A program made the position numbers and the translations under genes. This document shows positions 35,431-42,349 of a stretch of 42,349 nucleotides of DNA, piece by piece. The notes under the pieces were generated by a model. It made no database searches, was not told where the DNA came from, and was given only the letters and a program-made list of their open reading frames with translations. Location: positions 1-42,349 of the forward strand of contig NZ_LGEK01000040.1 of assembly GCF_001636615.1 (NCBI RefSeq), in the 5' to 3' direction. The DNA comes from Mucilaginibacter sp. L294. Its GTDB lineage: Bacteria > Bacteroidota > Bacteroidia > Sphingobacteriales > Sphingobacteriaceae. Each line of letters starts with the position of its first letter. The first letter of the stretch is position 1.

Positions 35431-35481
35431 GAGCCGGACAGCGGAAACTGTACGGCTCACCCAGCGGAAACTGGGGTGCTC
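35431..35481 (+). ncRNA. Structured 5' leader with two identical-loop hairpins (unrecognised motif)
   Basis: Hairpin 1: GAGCCG (35431-35436) with CGGCTC (35453-35458), and inside it ACAG (35438-35441) with CTGT (35448-35451), hexaloop CGGAAA. Hairpin 2: CACCCAG (35458-35464) with CTGGGGTG (35471-35478) with one bulged G, the same hexaloop CGGAAA, closed by the same CAG/CTG. GAGC at 35431 could instead pair with GCTC at 35478-35481, enclosing both hairpins, so two mutually exclusive folds are possible. It lies 24 bases before the start codon. Two hairpins with identical loops recall tandem-hairpin riboswitches, but I cannot match it to a known class. Confidence 0.6.
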
Positions 35482-35504
35482 TAAAAACTGATATTTAAAA
35501 AGCA

Positions 35505-37844
35505 ATGCAATTTACAAAAAATTTGCTACTGGCATTACTATGTGCTTGTAGTTTTCACACCTACGCCCAAAAGCCTACCTCCTCCCTTACGGGCTTTATT
35601 AAAAACAGTTCTGATGAGCCGTTGCCGGGAGCAACCATCAAGCTACAAAGCATCTCTTTAGGTGCTATTTCTGATGAGTCGGGCTATTTTCAATTACGTA
35701 ATCTTAAACCAGGGCATTATGTTGTGAATATTAGTGCTATTGGCTACAAATCGCAGGTAAAGCAGGTTGATCTTAGAGAGGGGCAAGAACTTACTTTAAA
35801 AGTTGCCCTTGATGACAACCAGATTGATATGCAAACCGTGACAGTTACTGGGCGAAGTGCCGTTAAGGAAAGTAACCGGCAAGCATTTAATGTAACCGCT
35901 ATAGATGCCAAAAAACTCTATAACACGACATTAAACTTAGCAGATGCACTTGATCGCGTTGCGGGTGTCCGTGTTCGCGAATCCGGTGGCGTTGGGTCCA
36001 ATTCCAACCTGTCTTTAAACGGCTTCTCGGGCAATCATGTGCGGTTTTTTATCGATGGGGTTCCCATGGACAATTTCGGCACATCCTTTCAGATCAATAA
36101 CATCCCCATTAATATTGCGGAGCGTGTGGAAGTGTATAAAGGTGTTGTGCCGGTGTGGCTCGGATCGGATGCGCTGGGTGGTGCCATTAACATTATTACA
36201 GGAGACCGCTACCGGAATTATATTGATGTATCCTATTCCTATGGTTCTTTTAATACACACCGCAGTGTAATTAATGCTGCCGCTACAAGCAAAAGTGGTT
36301 TAACTTTTCAGTTGAACGCCTTTCAGAACTATTCAGATAACGATTATAAAGTAAAAGTAGATGCTGCTGACATCAATACCGGTGCTTATGCGCCGGGGGC
36401 TATTGTGCGCCGTTTCCATGATCAATATCATAACGAAACACTGATAGCCAATGTAGGCGTGGTGGATAAAAGTTATGCCGATAAATTACTATTCGGCATA
36501 ACCCTGGGTCAAAACTACAAGGAGATACAAACCGGCGCGAGGATGGTATCTGTATTTGGTGGCTGGAACCGCCGCGGCAACATTGTAATGCCCTCATTAA
36601 AATATAAGAAGGTTAACCTGGTCAAGGGGTTAGATGTAACCCTGAATGCCAATTACAACTTAGGTACCGAACAGAATATTGATACCATGAATGTACGTTA
36701 TGATTGGTTTGGAAACAGTAAACCAAATGGATCTAACGGTGAACGCGCCAGGAGCTTATATAAATATAAAAACAACAATGGTATTGCCACTACAATGTTC
36801 AACTACCGCCTGGGCGACCATCAAAGCATAGCGCTTAGCGATGTATTTACAACTTTTAACCGCAAGGGAAGTGATGCGCTGAACCCGGATGTTGCAGACA
36901 ATGAGCTACCCAAAAAGACACAGAAAAATGTACTGGGCTTAGGTTATACCTATGATGTGAAAGACAAATGGAGTGCATCTGTTTTTGGTAAAGATGTATA
37001 CCAGCATAATGTGATCGGCAATGCGGCTGGCTCGGCTTCTACCACTAAATTGGGTTACGGTATTGCTGCTACTTACTTTTTAAGCCCCAATATTCAGATT
37101 AAGTCATCGTACGAGCTGACCAACAGGATGCCTGAAGCTGAAGAGATTTTTGGAGATGTTGAAAATCAGGAAGGCAACCCAAACCTAAAACCCGAGCAAA
37201 GCAACAATGTAAATTTAGGGTTAAGCTATACATTCAACCTCAATGCTAACAACCGGTTCCTTCTGAATGCCAACGCTATTTATCGTCATTCCACCAATTT
37301 TATTTACAACCGGCTCAATAACAATCAATCCAAACTGGTGGCAGATAACCGCGATGGTGTGAAAACCGTAGGAGGCGATGCCGAGATCAGGTATTCTTAC
37401 AAAAACTGGCTTTCTGTTGGTACAACAGTTACGTACCAGCACCTGCAAAATTTGCAAAAATATGAACCCGGCTACACTGGAGTAAGCCCGTTGTATAAAG
37501 ATCAGATGCCCAACATCCCCTATCTCTTCGGTAATAGTGATGTTTCTGTGTCGCTGCGGGATATTGGCAAGCACGGTAACAATCTTAATATTGGTTATAA
37601 CCTGCTTTACGTACATGCCTTTTACTTGTATTGGCCCAGCCGGGGCGACAATAAGCTCGATATACCTCAGCAGATCAGCCATGATGTTAACGTAGTGTAT
37701 AGCATTAATAATGGCCGTTACAACGTTGGCGTGGAGGCGCGCAACCTCACCAATGCTTACCTGTACGATAATTTCAGCCTGCAAAAGCCCGGGCGAGCCT
37801 TCTATTTAAACCTCAGATATTTCATTAATAAAATAAACAAATAA
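35505..37844 (+). CDS. TonB-dependent siderophore receptor, XusA-like
   Basis: A 779-residue outer-membrane receptor. It has a Sec signal (ends TYAQ, about residue 22), a carboxypeptidase-D regulatory-like domain (LTGFIKNSSDEPLPGATIKL to about 105), MQTVTVTGRSAV, a plug (SLNGFSGNHVRFFIDGVPMDNFG, then VYKGVVPVWLGSDALGGAINIIT) and a 22-strand barrel ending AFYLNLRYFINKINK. It is much shorter than SusC proteins and has no SusD partner. The next gene encodes a DUF4374 lipoprotein, the arrangement of the xenosiderophore system XusABC in Bacteroides thetaiotaomicron, where XusA is the receptor. Probable cargo is a ferric siderophore made by other bacteria (inference from context). Expression is likely controlled by the palindrome and leader RNA. 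Confidence 0.87.
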   Translation: MQFTKNLLLALLCACSFHTYAQKPTSSLTGFIKNSSDEPLPGATIKLQSISLGAISDESGYFQLRNLKPGHYVVNISAIGYKSQVKQVDLREGQELTLKVALDDNQIDMQTVTVTGRSAVKESNRQAFNVTAIDAKKLYNTTLNLADALDRVAGVRVRESGGVGSNSNLSLNGFSGNHVRFFIDGVPMDNFGTSFQINNIPINIAERVEVYKGVVPVWLGSDALGGAINIITGDRYRNYIDVSYSYGSFNTHRSVINAAATSKSGLTFQLNAFQNYSDNDYKVKVDAADINTGAYAPGAIVRRFHDQYHNETLIANVGVVDKSYADKLLFGITLGQNYKEIQTGARMVSVFGGWNRRGNIVMPSLKYKKVNLVKGLDVTLNANYNLGTEQNIDTMNVRYDWFGNSKPNGSNGERARSLYKYKNNNGIATTMFNYRLGDHQSIALSDVFTTFNRKGSDALNPDVADNELPKKTQKNVLGLGYTYDVKDKWSASVFGKDVYQHNVIGNAAGSASTTKLGYGIAATYFLSPNIQIKSSYELTNRMPEAEEIFGDVENQEGNPNLKPEQSNNVNLGLSYTFNLNANNRFLLNANAIYRHSTNFIYNRLNNNQSKLVADNRDGVKTVGGDAEIRYSYKNWLSVGTTVTYQHLQNLQKYEPGYTGVSPLYKDQMPNIPYLFGNSDVSVSLRDIGKHGNNLNIGYNLLYVHAFYLYWPSRGDNKLDIPQQISHDVNVVYSINNGRYNVGVEARNLTNAYLYDNFSLQKPGRAFYLNLRYFINKINK

Positions 37845-37869
37845 TTAATCCTTAAATAAATATATACGT

Positions 37870-39078
37870 ATGAAACTAAAAACTACACTTGCAATCCTTT
37901 GTGCAGCAGCAACGTTAGCATCGTGCTCAAAGAATAACAATTCAGTCAATCCTGAAAATTCGGGTAATTATATCCTGACGGTTACACCTGCGGCATCTAC
38001 AGGTGTTGCAGATTATTTACTTACCGCAAGCACCCTGGAAAGCGGCTCTATTTCTACTGCCGGGAATGGCATTGAACAGGATGGCACGTATCGTTATTAT
38101 GTCACAACCAATAACAAATTCTTCAGTATGCTTTACGGGCAAGGTAACCCGGGAGCTGTAACTGCTTATGATATACAGGGGGGCAAGCTTAACAAATTAA
38201 CCAACTTCCAGACTGAAACTGTACAGGCATTTACCCCTGTTGACAATGATCTTTTGCTTTTCAAAATTTCGAGGACCCCTACAACTCCGTTATCAAGCTG
38301 GTATAAAGTAAATACAAATAGCTTATTGATCACTTCTGAAGGTACTACCAACACGCTGCAATTAGCAGGCAATGGTGAGCTGGCCCACTTTAGCTGGTTA
38401 ACACAAGTAGGCACAAAAGTTTATGCCCCTTATTTTTGTATTAAAGACAGATCATTTGCCACGGCATATCCGGATAGTACATGGGTAGCCGTGTTCAATT
38501 ATGCAGATATGAAACTGGAAAAAATAATCAGGGATAACCGTACCAGTTTTATAGGTAAATATTTTACAGATGGCTTAGCCGTAACAGAGAATAACGATGT
38601 ATACGCATTTTCTCCGGCAGTAGCTTCAGACGGGACAAACATCACCTCAACAAAACCCTCAGCTATTGTCCGCATAAAGGCTGGAACAACAGAGTTTGAC
38701 CAATCATACCTGTTCAATTTCGAAACAGCCAGCGGTGGTATGAACATTACTAATTGGCTTTACCTGGGCAATAACACATTTATTGTTGGTGCCACTACTA
38801 AAGCACAAAAAGATGCCTATGCTGATGGCGTTAATGTGGGCATTGTGAACGTTGTTGATAAAACCTTTACAAAGGTTGCCGGCCTGCCGGCAATTGCTGA
38901 CATTAACAGCTTAACCACCAACAACTATACGCCTAAAGATGGTAAAACAGGTTATATAGGTGTTAACCTAAAAGATGGTACCAGCTACATTTATAAAATA
39001 GATGCAGCTGCGCATACAGCTACCCGCGGGCTTAAAGTAGAAGGTGGCTCTATTACTGCAGTGCAATATTTAAAATAA
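37870..39078 (+). CDS. DUF4374 surface lipoprotein, XusB-like siderophore-binding protein
   Basis: A 402-residue lipoprotein (lipobox LASC, Cys20) with repeated beta-propeller-like strands: NYILTVTPAASTGVADYLLTASTLESGSIST, NKFFSMLYGQGNPGAVTAYDI and KTGYIGVNLKDGTSYIYKID. This matches the DUF4374 family. In Bacteroides the family member XusB is a surface lipoprotein that binds ferric enterobactin-type siderophores and passes them to XusA. Here it follows the receptor by 25 bases, so the same role is likely. Without alignment I cannot say whether the ligand-binding residues are kept. Confidence 0.83.
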   Translation: MKLKTTLAILCAAATLASCSKNNNSVNPENSGNYILTVTPAASTGVADYLLTASTLESGSISTAGNGIEQDGTYRYYVTTNNKFFSMLYGQGNPGAVTAYDIQGGKLNKLTNFQTETVQAFTPVDNDLLLFKISRTPTTPLSSWYKVNTNSLLITSEGTTNTLQLAGNGELAHFSWLTQVGTKVYAPYFCIKDRSFATAYPDSTWVAVFNYADMKLEKIIRDNRTSFIGKYFTDGLAVTENNDVYAFSPAVASDGTNITSTKPSAIVRIKAGTTEFDQSYLFNFETASGGMNITNWLYLGNNTFIVGATTKAQKDAYADGVNVGIVNVVDKTFTKVAGLPAIADINSLTTNNYTPKDGKTGYIGVNLKDGTSYIYKIDAAAHTATRGLKVEGGSITAVQYLK

Positions 39079-39170
39079 AAAAATCAACGCATAACGCCCA
39101 ATAGTAATGCCTAATCAGAACCTGCTATAACTGACTGATAAAGCCATTTAAGCAGTTAAAAGGTCTTTAA

Positions 39171-39206
39171 TAATCGCCATCCGCAAAACAACCCGGATGG
39201 CGATTA
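39171..39206. repeat. Strong hairpin inside the iron-uptake operon
   Basis: TAATCGCCATCCG (39171-39183) pairs perfectly over 13 bp with CGGATGGCGATTA (39194-39206), loop CAAAACAACC. No T tract follows, so it is a poor terminator. It may stabilise the upstream message or mark a processing point, letting receptor and lipoprotein be made in excess over the membrane proteins. Confidence 0.7.
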
Positions 39207-39260
39207 ATTACACTAAACGAGGGCAATTTCGCTATATGCAATAAACGGACAGCAATTTAT

Positions 39261-39590
39261 ATGATTACTACATTGTTTTTTCTGCTATTGATCGCTTTTG
39301 AACTCTGCTACGTCACTTCAAAGCAAACTAAGATCAATAAACCAGCAAAGTATCTCCGCAAAATAATCGCTAACCCTAAATCAGCCCGTATCGTCGCAGC
39401 ATTAATATTTGTTTTATCTACAGTATTATTTATAATTCAATTGGGCTGGGTTAGTGGGTTAATTGCCTGCCTTGTGTGTTTAATGGGCGCAGGTAACCTG
39501 GTGGTAACGCTGCATCCGTTTCGCTATTTGCGAGGCCCGGCAATAATGGGATTGTTTTTCTTTTTTTTAATTCTTGAATTTATTATCTGA
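39261..39590 (+). CDS. Small membrane protein, DUF3325-like
   Basis: A 109-residue protein with three to four hydrophobic segments: residues 1-18, about 43-60, 63-80 and 94-109. The pattern of a short basic linker after helix 1, LGWVSGLIACL in the middle and HPFRYL near the end resembles DUF3325, a family of small membrane proteins found beside PepSY proteins and TonB receptors in Proteobacterial siderophore operons. It lies 182 bases after the DUF4374 gene, past a hairpin, and 4 bases before the next small gene. Function unknown; it may form an inner-membrane complex with the PepSY protein. Confidence 0.6.
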   Translation: MITTLFFLLLIAFELCYVTSKQTKINKPAKYLRKIIANPKSARIVAALIFVLSTVLFIIQLGWVSGLIACLVCLMGAGNLVVTLHPFRYLRGPAIMGLFFFFLILEFII

Positions 39591-39594
39591 GCTT

Positions 39595-39873
39595 ATGCCG
39601 GCAAACAAAAAACACCTTACCAAATCGCCTTGGACAAGGCTTTCTAAGATACTTGCAGGAACTATTGGCGGGTACACCGTAATGATCAGTTTTCATTTAT
39701 TGCTCAGCAAAATATTTCTGCCACAAAATGTAATTGTAACATCGTTTATTACGGGATATATCCTGTGGGCAATTTTGTTACTGGCAGCTTTTATCGTTTC
39801 CAAAGTTTGGAAAGTATGGCTGGCTTATGCCGTACTAACTGCCCTCTTTTCACTCCCTTACCTGATGTTTTGA
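39595..39873 (+). CDS. Small membrane protein, DUF3649-like
   Basis: A 92-residue protein if started at the ATG at 39595, four bases after the previous stop. A TTG in frame at 39574 would overlap the upstream gene and is less likely. It has three hydrophobic segments, and the opening SKILAGTIGGYTVMISFHLLLSKIFLP, then GYILWAILLLAAFIVSKVWKVWLAY, fits DUF3649, which is also found in siderophore operons next to DUF3325 and PepSY proteins. It sits 7 bases before the PepSY gene. The role is unknown; assembly or support of the reductase-like PepSY protein is a guess. Confidence 0.62.
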   Translation: MPANKKHLTKSPWTRLSKILAGTIGGYTVMISFHLLLSKIFLPQNVIVTSFITGYILWAILLLAAFIVSKVWKVWLAYAVLTALFSLPYLMF

Positions 39874-39880
39874 TTTAAAT

Positions 39881-41524
39881 ATGGATAATAGAAAATACAA
39901 TATTTATTTCCACACACATACAATCAGCGGAATTATTATCTGCGCATTGTTATATGTCATTTTTTTTGCCGGCTCATTTGCTTTTTTTAAAGAGGATCTC
40001 TCAGCCTGGCAAAAAAACTCCTCTCACACTAATAGTAGGAAGGTTGCATCGAAAAATTTCAATACAGTACTTGATACGCTGGCAAGCCGTCATAAACTAC
40101 AAGGCCGCGATATAGAGTTTTCTTTACAAAAAAACGAGGTGAGTGCTTATGTATCCATGTCTGCCTCTCATGATACAACGATAAAAAAGAAGGCTGGTAA
40201 AAAACCGGCGCATCGCAAAGAGCGCCGTGGACGTGGCAGAGGCGGAGATGACGACTCGGAGTTTTTTACATATAGTTTTGCCAAGAACAAATCTGTAGAT
40301 TATACGAATGGTTATGATATTGGAGAGTTTTTATACAGGCTACATTTCTTTGCGCAATTAAATGCGGTTCCTATACGCCTGGGAACGCCCTTTGGGTACC
40401 TGCTTGCCGGTGTTGTATCATTTCTTTTTCTGTTTGCTTTAATTACAGGCCTGATGGTGCACTGGGAGAAGATCGTCTCCAACTTTTTCACTTTCCGCCC
40501 CTGGAGTAAATGGAAGACTGTGTGGACTGACCTGCATACCGCGCTTGGGGTAATTCAATTTCCTTTTCAGTTTGTATTTGCTGTTACGGGTATTGTATTA
40601 ATTGCAAATGTAGCTTTGCTGGCGCCTTACACAAAATTCCTATATAAGGGAAATACGGAAAAACTCTATCATGAACTGGGGTACAATGACACTACAAAGT
40701 ATGCATATACCTACCAGCCGCTTAAGCAAACGTTCGACATCAATGAATATGCAAAGCAAGTTGAAAAAAAGTGGAGCCGAAGCGGCATCAGTCTTGTACA
40801 GATCAAAAATTTCAACGATGCCAATATGCACCTGGTCATTCAGGGCAAACCAGATCCGGGTGCCGGCTTTTCGGGTACGGGTAAAATTGTTTATCGTGTA
40901 CGGGATAACAAGGTTCTATATGAAACATCGCCTACCGAACATTCCACTTATGTAGATAAAATTCGGAGCACGATCTATCATCTGCACTTCGGCGATTTTG
41001 GCGGCCGCCCGCTACGGATTATTTATTTTATACTTGGCGTGATGGGGTGCCTGGTTATTATTTCCGGTATCCTCATCTGGCTGGTAGCCAGGGATAAAAA
41101 TAGTGTCCCCGCTAAAAAGCGGGCCTTTAACCTTTGGACCGCAAATATATTCATGGCTTCCTGCCTTAGTATGTTACCGGTTACTGCGTTTACTATGGTT
41201 GGCATTTTAATTATGCGTAATCCCGGGCAGGGTGATATTTATCACATGTATTTTTATTCGTGGTTAGTGCTTGGGGTATATTTTATAATCAGGAAGAAGC
41301 TGGATGTTACCAACAAACAAAGTTTATGGTTATCGGCTATATTGTGTTTACTCGTCCCTATCATGGATGGCATTATGCGCAATAACTGGTTCTGGAACAC
41401 TTTTAACCATGGCGCATTTGATATTTTGTTTATCGATTTGCTGTTCCTAACCTTATCAGCAGTTAGCGCGATCGTTTTAGTAAAAATTAAACAGCGGCAG
41501 CGGTTAACAGAAGCGCCGCTATAG
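39881..41524 (+). CDS. PepSY-associated inner-membrane protein, XusC-like
   Basis: A 547-residue inner-membrane protein of the PepSY-TM family. The first helix (TISGIIICALLYVIFFAGSFAFF, about 14-36) is followed by a periplasmic domain, then a helix at about 172-194 (GYLLAGVVSFLFLFALITGLMVHWEKI). A second PepSY-like periplasmic part (KKWSRSGISLVQIKNFNDANMHLVI, about 292-316) precedes further helices from about 380 to the end. PepSY proteins of iron operons are thought to reduce or release siderophore-bound iron; conserved His near helices (HTHTISG, HWEKI, HLHFGDFGGRPLR) could bind haem. An unusual cationic stretch KKKAGKKPAHRKERRGRGRG at 102-121, followed by DDD, sits in the first periplasmic region. 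Last gene of the operon. Confidence 0.82.
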   Translation: MDNRKYNIYFHTHTISGIIICALLYVIFFAGSFAFFKEDLSAWQKNSSHTNSRKVASKNFNTVLDTLASRHKLQGRDIEFSLQKNEVSAYVSMSASHDTTIKKKAGKKPAHRKERRGRGRGGDDDSEFFTYSFAKNKSVDYTNGYDIGEFLYRLHFFAQLNAVPIRLGTPFGYLLAGVVSFLFLFALITGLMVHWEKIVSNFFTFRPWSKWKTVWTDLHTALGVIQFPFQFVFAVTGIVLIANVALLAPYTKFLYKGNTEKLYHELGYNDTTKYAYTYQPLKQTFDINEYAKQVEKKWSRSGISLVQIKNFNDANMHLVIQGKPDPGAGFSGTGKIVYRVRDNKVLYETSPTEHSTYVDKIRSTIYHLHFGDFGGRPLRIIYFILGVMGCLVIISGILIWLVARDKNSVPAKKRAFNLWTANIFMASCLSMLPVTAFTMVGILIMRNPGQGDIYHMYFYSWLVLGVYFIIRKKLDVTNKQSLWLSAILCLLVPIMDGIMRNNWFWNTFNHGAFDILFIDLLFLTLSAVSAIVLVKIKQRQRLTEAPL

Positions 41525-41572
41525 TTCCCGGTTGTAATATACCTATGTTAGCATTTGCTCTAATTTCAACCA

Positions 41573-42052
41573 TTATTTCAATAACTGGCCGATAAAAAAC
41601 CCGATAATTAGCGCGGCGGCGATCAACCCATAGCAGATTAGCTGCCGGTTTTGCAGTTCGTTTACGGTTTTTTTAAGGCTATTGATTTCTGTTTCATTAG
41701 CCAGCCGCAGATTTTGCAACCGCAGGTTTTGCTGCTGCAACTTGGTGACTGTACTCCCTATCTCGGCCGGCTTTTGCTGCTCTGCCTGGTAGCGCCGGGT
41801 AAACCCGCCCTGCTTCAGGAATTTCTCTCCTTTTGGTTTAAGGATTAGTTTCTCCGGCAGCTCATAATCGCCGTGCAGGCCAGACTTGGTGATCAGGCCT
41901 TCCCTGGTCAGTATTTGCACCATGGCAAAGGCTGCGGCCTCATCCTGGTCAAAAAGCTCCAGCAATTGCAGCCTCGTCAGGCTGTCCGGGATTCCGAAAG
42001 CTTCCAGCACCGCGTCCAACAGTTCGCATTCATATTCGTTCAGATCGGTCAT
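41573..42052 (-). CDS. Tail-anchored coiled-coil protein of unknown function
   Basis: A 159-residue protein taking the ATG at 42052 (TDLNEYECELLDAVLEAF). The frame is open to 42094, but the extra residues are unlike the rest. Residues about 1-75 are helical with a winged-helix flavour (TRLQLLELFDQDEAAAFAMVQILTREGLITKSG, then a DYELPEKLILKPKGEKFLKQGG wing). Residues about 90-135 are a heptad-like coiled coil (VTKLQQQNLRLQNLRL to LKKTVNELQNRQ). The last 20 (GLIAAALIIGFFIGQLL) are a membrane helix. It would present a DNA-binding-like or protein-binding domain to the cytoplasm from the inner membrane. I do not recognise a family. It is convergent with the PepSY gene. Confidence 0.7.
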   Translation of the reverse strand: MTDLNEYECELLDAVLEAFGIPDSLTRLQLLELFDQDEAAAFAMVQILTREGLITKSGLHGDYELPEKLILKPKGEKFLKQGGFTRRYQAEQQKPAEIGSTVTKLQQQNLRLQNLRLANETEINSLKKTVNELQNRQLICYGLIAAALIIGFFIGQLLK

Positions 42053-42121
42053 CCCGGCAAAAATAACAATATACACCTTACAGAGGTGCAGCACTTGCAG
42101 TCTTGTTTTGTTGCATTGTGA

Positions 42122-42148
42122 AATGGAACAAACGGAACAAGTGGAACA
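42122..42148. repeat. Three tandem 9-bp repeats (AAYGGAACA type)
   Basis: AATGGAACA, AACGGAACA and AGTGGAACA run head to tail. A reverse-oriented TTGTTCCAC follows at about 42258-42266. They lie 70-95 bases upstream of the coiled-coil protein gene. The role is unknown; they could be regulator half sites. Confidence 0.6.
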
Positions 42149-42330
42149 TATTGATAATTAGAATATTAGCATTTTATTTTTTCCGCTCTATCTAAAGTTT
42201 ATCTTTAACTACTTTGAGTTAATAATCTTATTTACAAATAGTTATATTTTAATAAGTTTTGTTCCACTTTTTGGAAAATGAGACAAAAAATAGTGCGGTC
42301 TATCAGCGGAAAATAACGCCTTTTTTAGCC

Positions 42331-42349
42331 CTGTCTCTTATACACATCT
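42331..42349 (-). other. Tn5 mosaic-end adapter (library artefact)
   Basis: The last 19 bases, CTGTCTCTTATACACATCT, are the exact reverse complement of bases 1-19. Untrimmed adapter; genomic sequence ends at 42330. Confidence 0.97.

Noticed and set aside
35471..35492. TPP riboswitch beginning at GGGGTGCTC followed by CTGA
   Set aside because: The first half resembles the THI box, but the conserved 3' half (GAACCTGA and TAATGCC segments) is absent before the start codon at 35505.
37221..37784. 187-residue open frame antisense to the TonB receptor
   Set aside because: It is a shadow of the strongly supported receptor gene, with no recognisable domain and no promoter seen.
39574..39594. TTG start for the DUF3649-like gene
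   Set aside because: It would overlap the preceding gene. An ATG four bases after that gene's stop is available.
1..42349. A composite transposon bounded by 19-bp inverted repeats
   Set aside because: The repeats are exactly the synthetic Tn5 mosaic end at the very tips of the record, and there is no transposase. Library adapter is the simple explanation.

Overview
The window reads as an assembled contig from a Bacteroidota bacterium, most likely Sphingobacteriaceae (Mucilaginibacter or Pedobacter-like; inferred). The grounds are two SusC/SusD pairs, TAnnTTTG / TTTG promoter boxes, A-rich leaders without clear Shine-Dalgarno sites, and many lipoprotein signals. Both extreme ends are the 19-bp Tn5 mosaic end used in tagmentation libraries, in inverted orientation, so the first and last 19 bases are library adapter and not genome.

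Region 1 (about 60-16450) is an amino-sugar glycan locus. It holds a surface GH18 lipoprotein, a LacI regulator, and a five-gene operon of inner-membrane sugar MFS transporter, nagA, nagB, secreted GH20 and a CBM9-like protein. A second GH18 lipoprotein, paralogous to the first, lies on the opposite strand. It is followed by a susC-susD-SGBP operon read leftward, whose third product is a GH18-fold lipoprotein that has lost the catalytic Asp/Glu. Palindromic LacI-type sites precede the nag operon, the second GH18 gene and susC. Proposed flow: GH18 cuts chitin-like or N-glycan-like polymer at the surface, SusCD imports oligosaccharides, GH20 trims them in the periplasm, the MFS protein imports the monosaccharide, and NagA/NagB feed it to glycolysis. 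No GlcNAc kinase is present.

Region 2 (16789-18573) is an unrelated pair: an NmrA-like NAD(P)-binding protein and an AraC regulator.

Region 3 (18714-32933) is a second polysaccharide utilization locus, apparently for a rhamnose-containing plant glycan such as arabinogalactan or rhamnogalacturonan. Leftward it encodes SusC, SusD, a GH39-like clan GH-A enzyme, L-rhamnose mutarotase, a GH106 rhamnosidase and an arabinose/fucose-type isomerase. Divergently it encodes a GH43-fold enzyme and an AraC regulator. A TTTTGATATT direct repeat with 21-bp period, typical of AraC-family sites, recurs at the susC/GH43 divergent promoter, ahead of GH106 (degenerate) and ahead of araC.

Region 4 (32934-35285) contains a decayed class C acid phosphatase gene, a Crp/Fnr regulator and a secreted alpha/beta hydrolase.

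Region 5 (35286-41524) is a siderophore-type iron uptake operon resembling XusABC of Bacteroides: a TonB-dependent receptor, a DUF4374 lipoprotein, two small membrane proteins (DUF3325-like and DUF3649-like) and a PepSY membrane protein. It has a strong promoter overlapped by a 7-1-7 palindrome and a leader with two tandem hairpins carrying the identical loop CGGAAA. I do not recognise this RNA, and it is the best candidate for something undescribed here.

The right end (41573-42349) holds a tail-anchored coiled-coil protein of unknown function and a short GGAACA repeat array.
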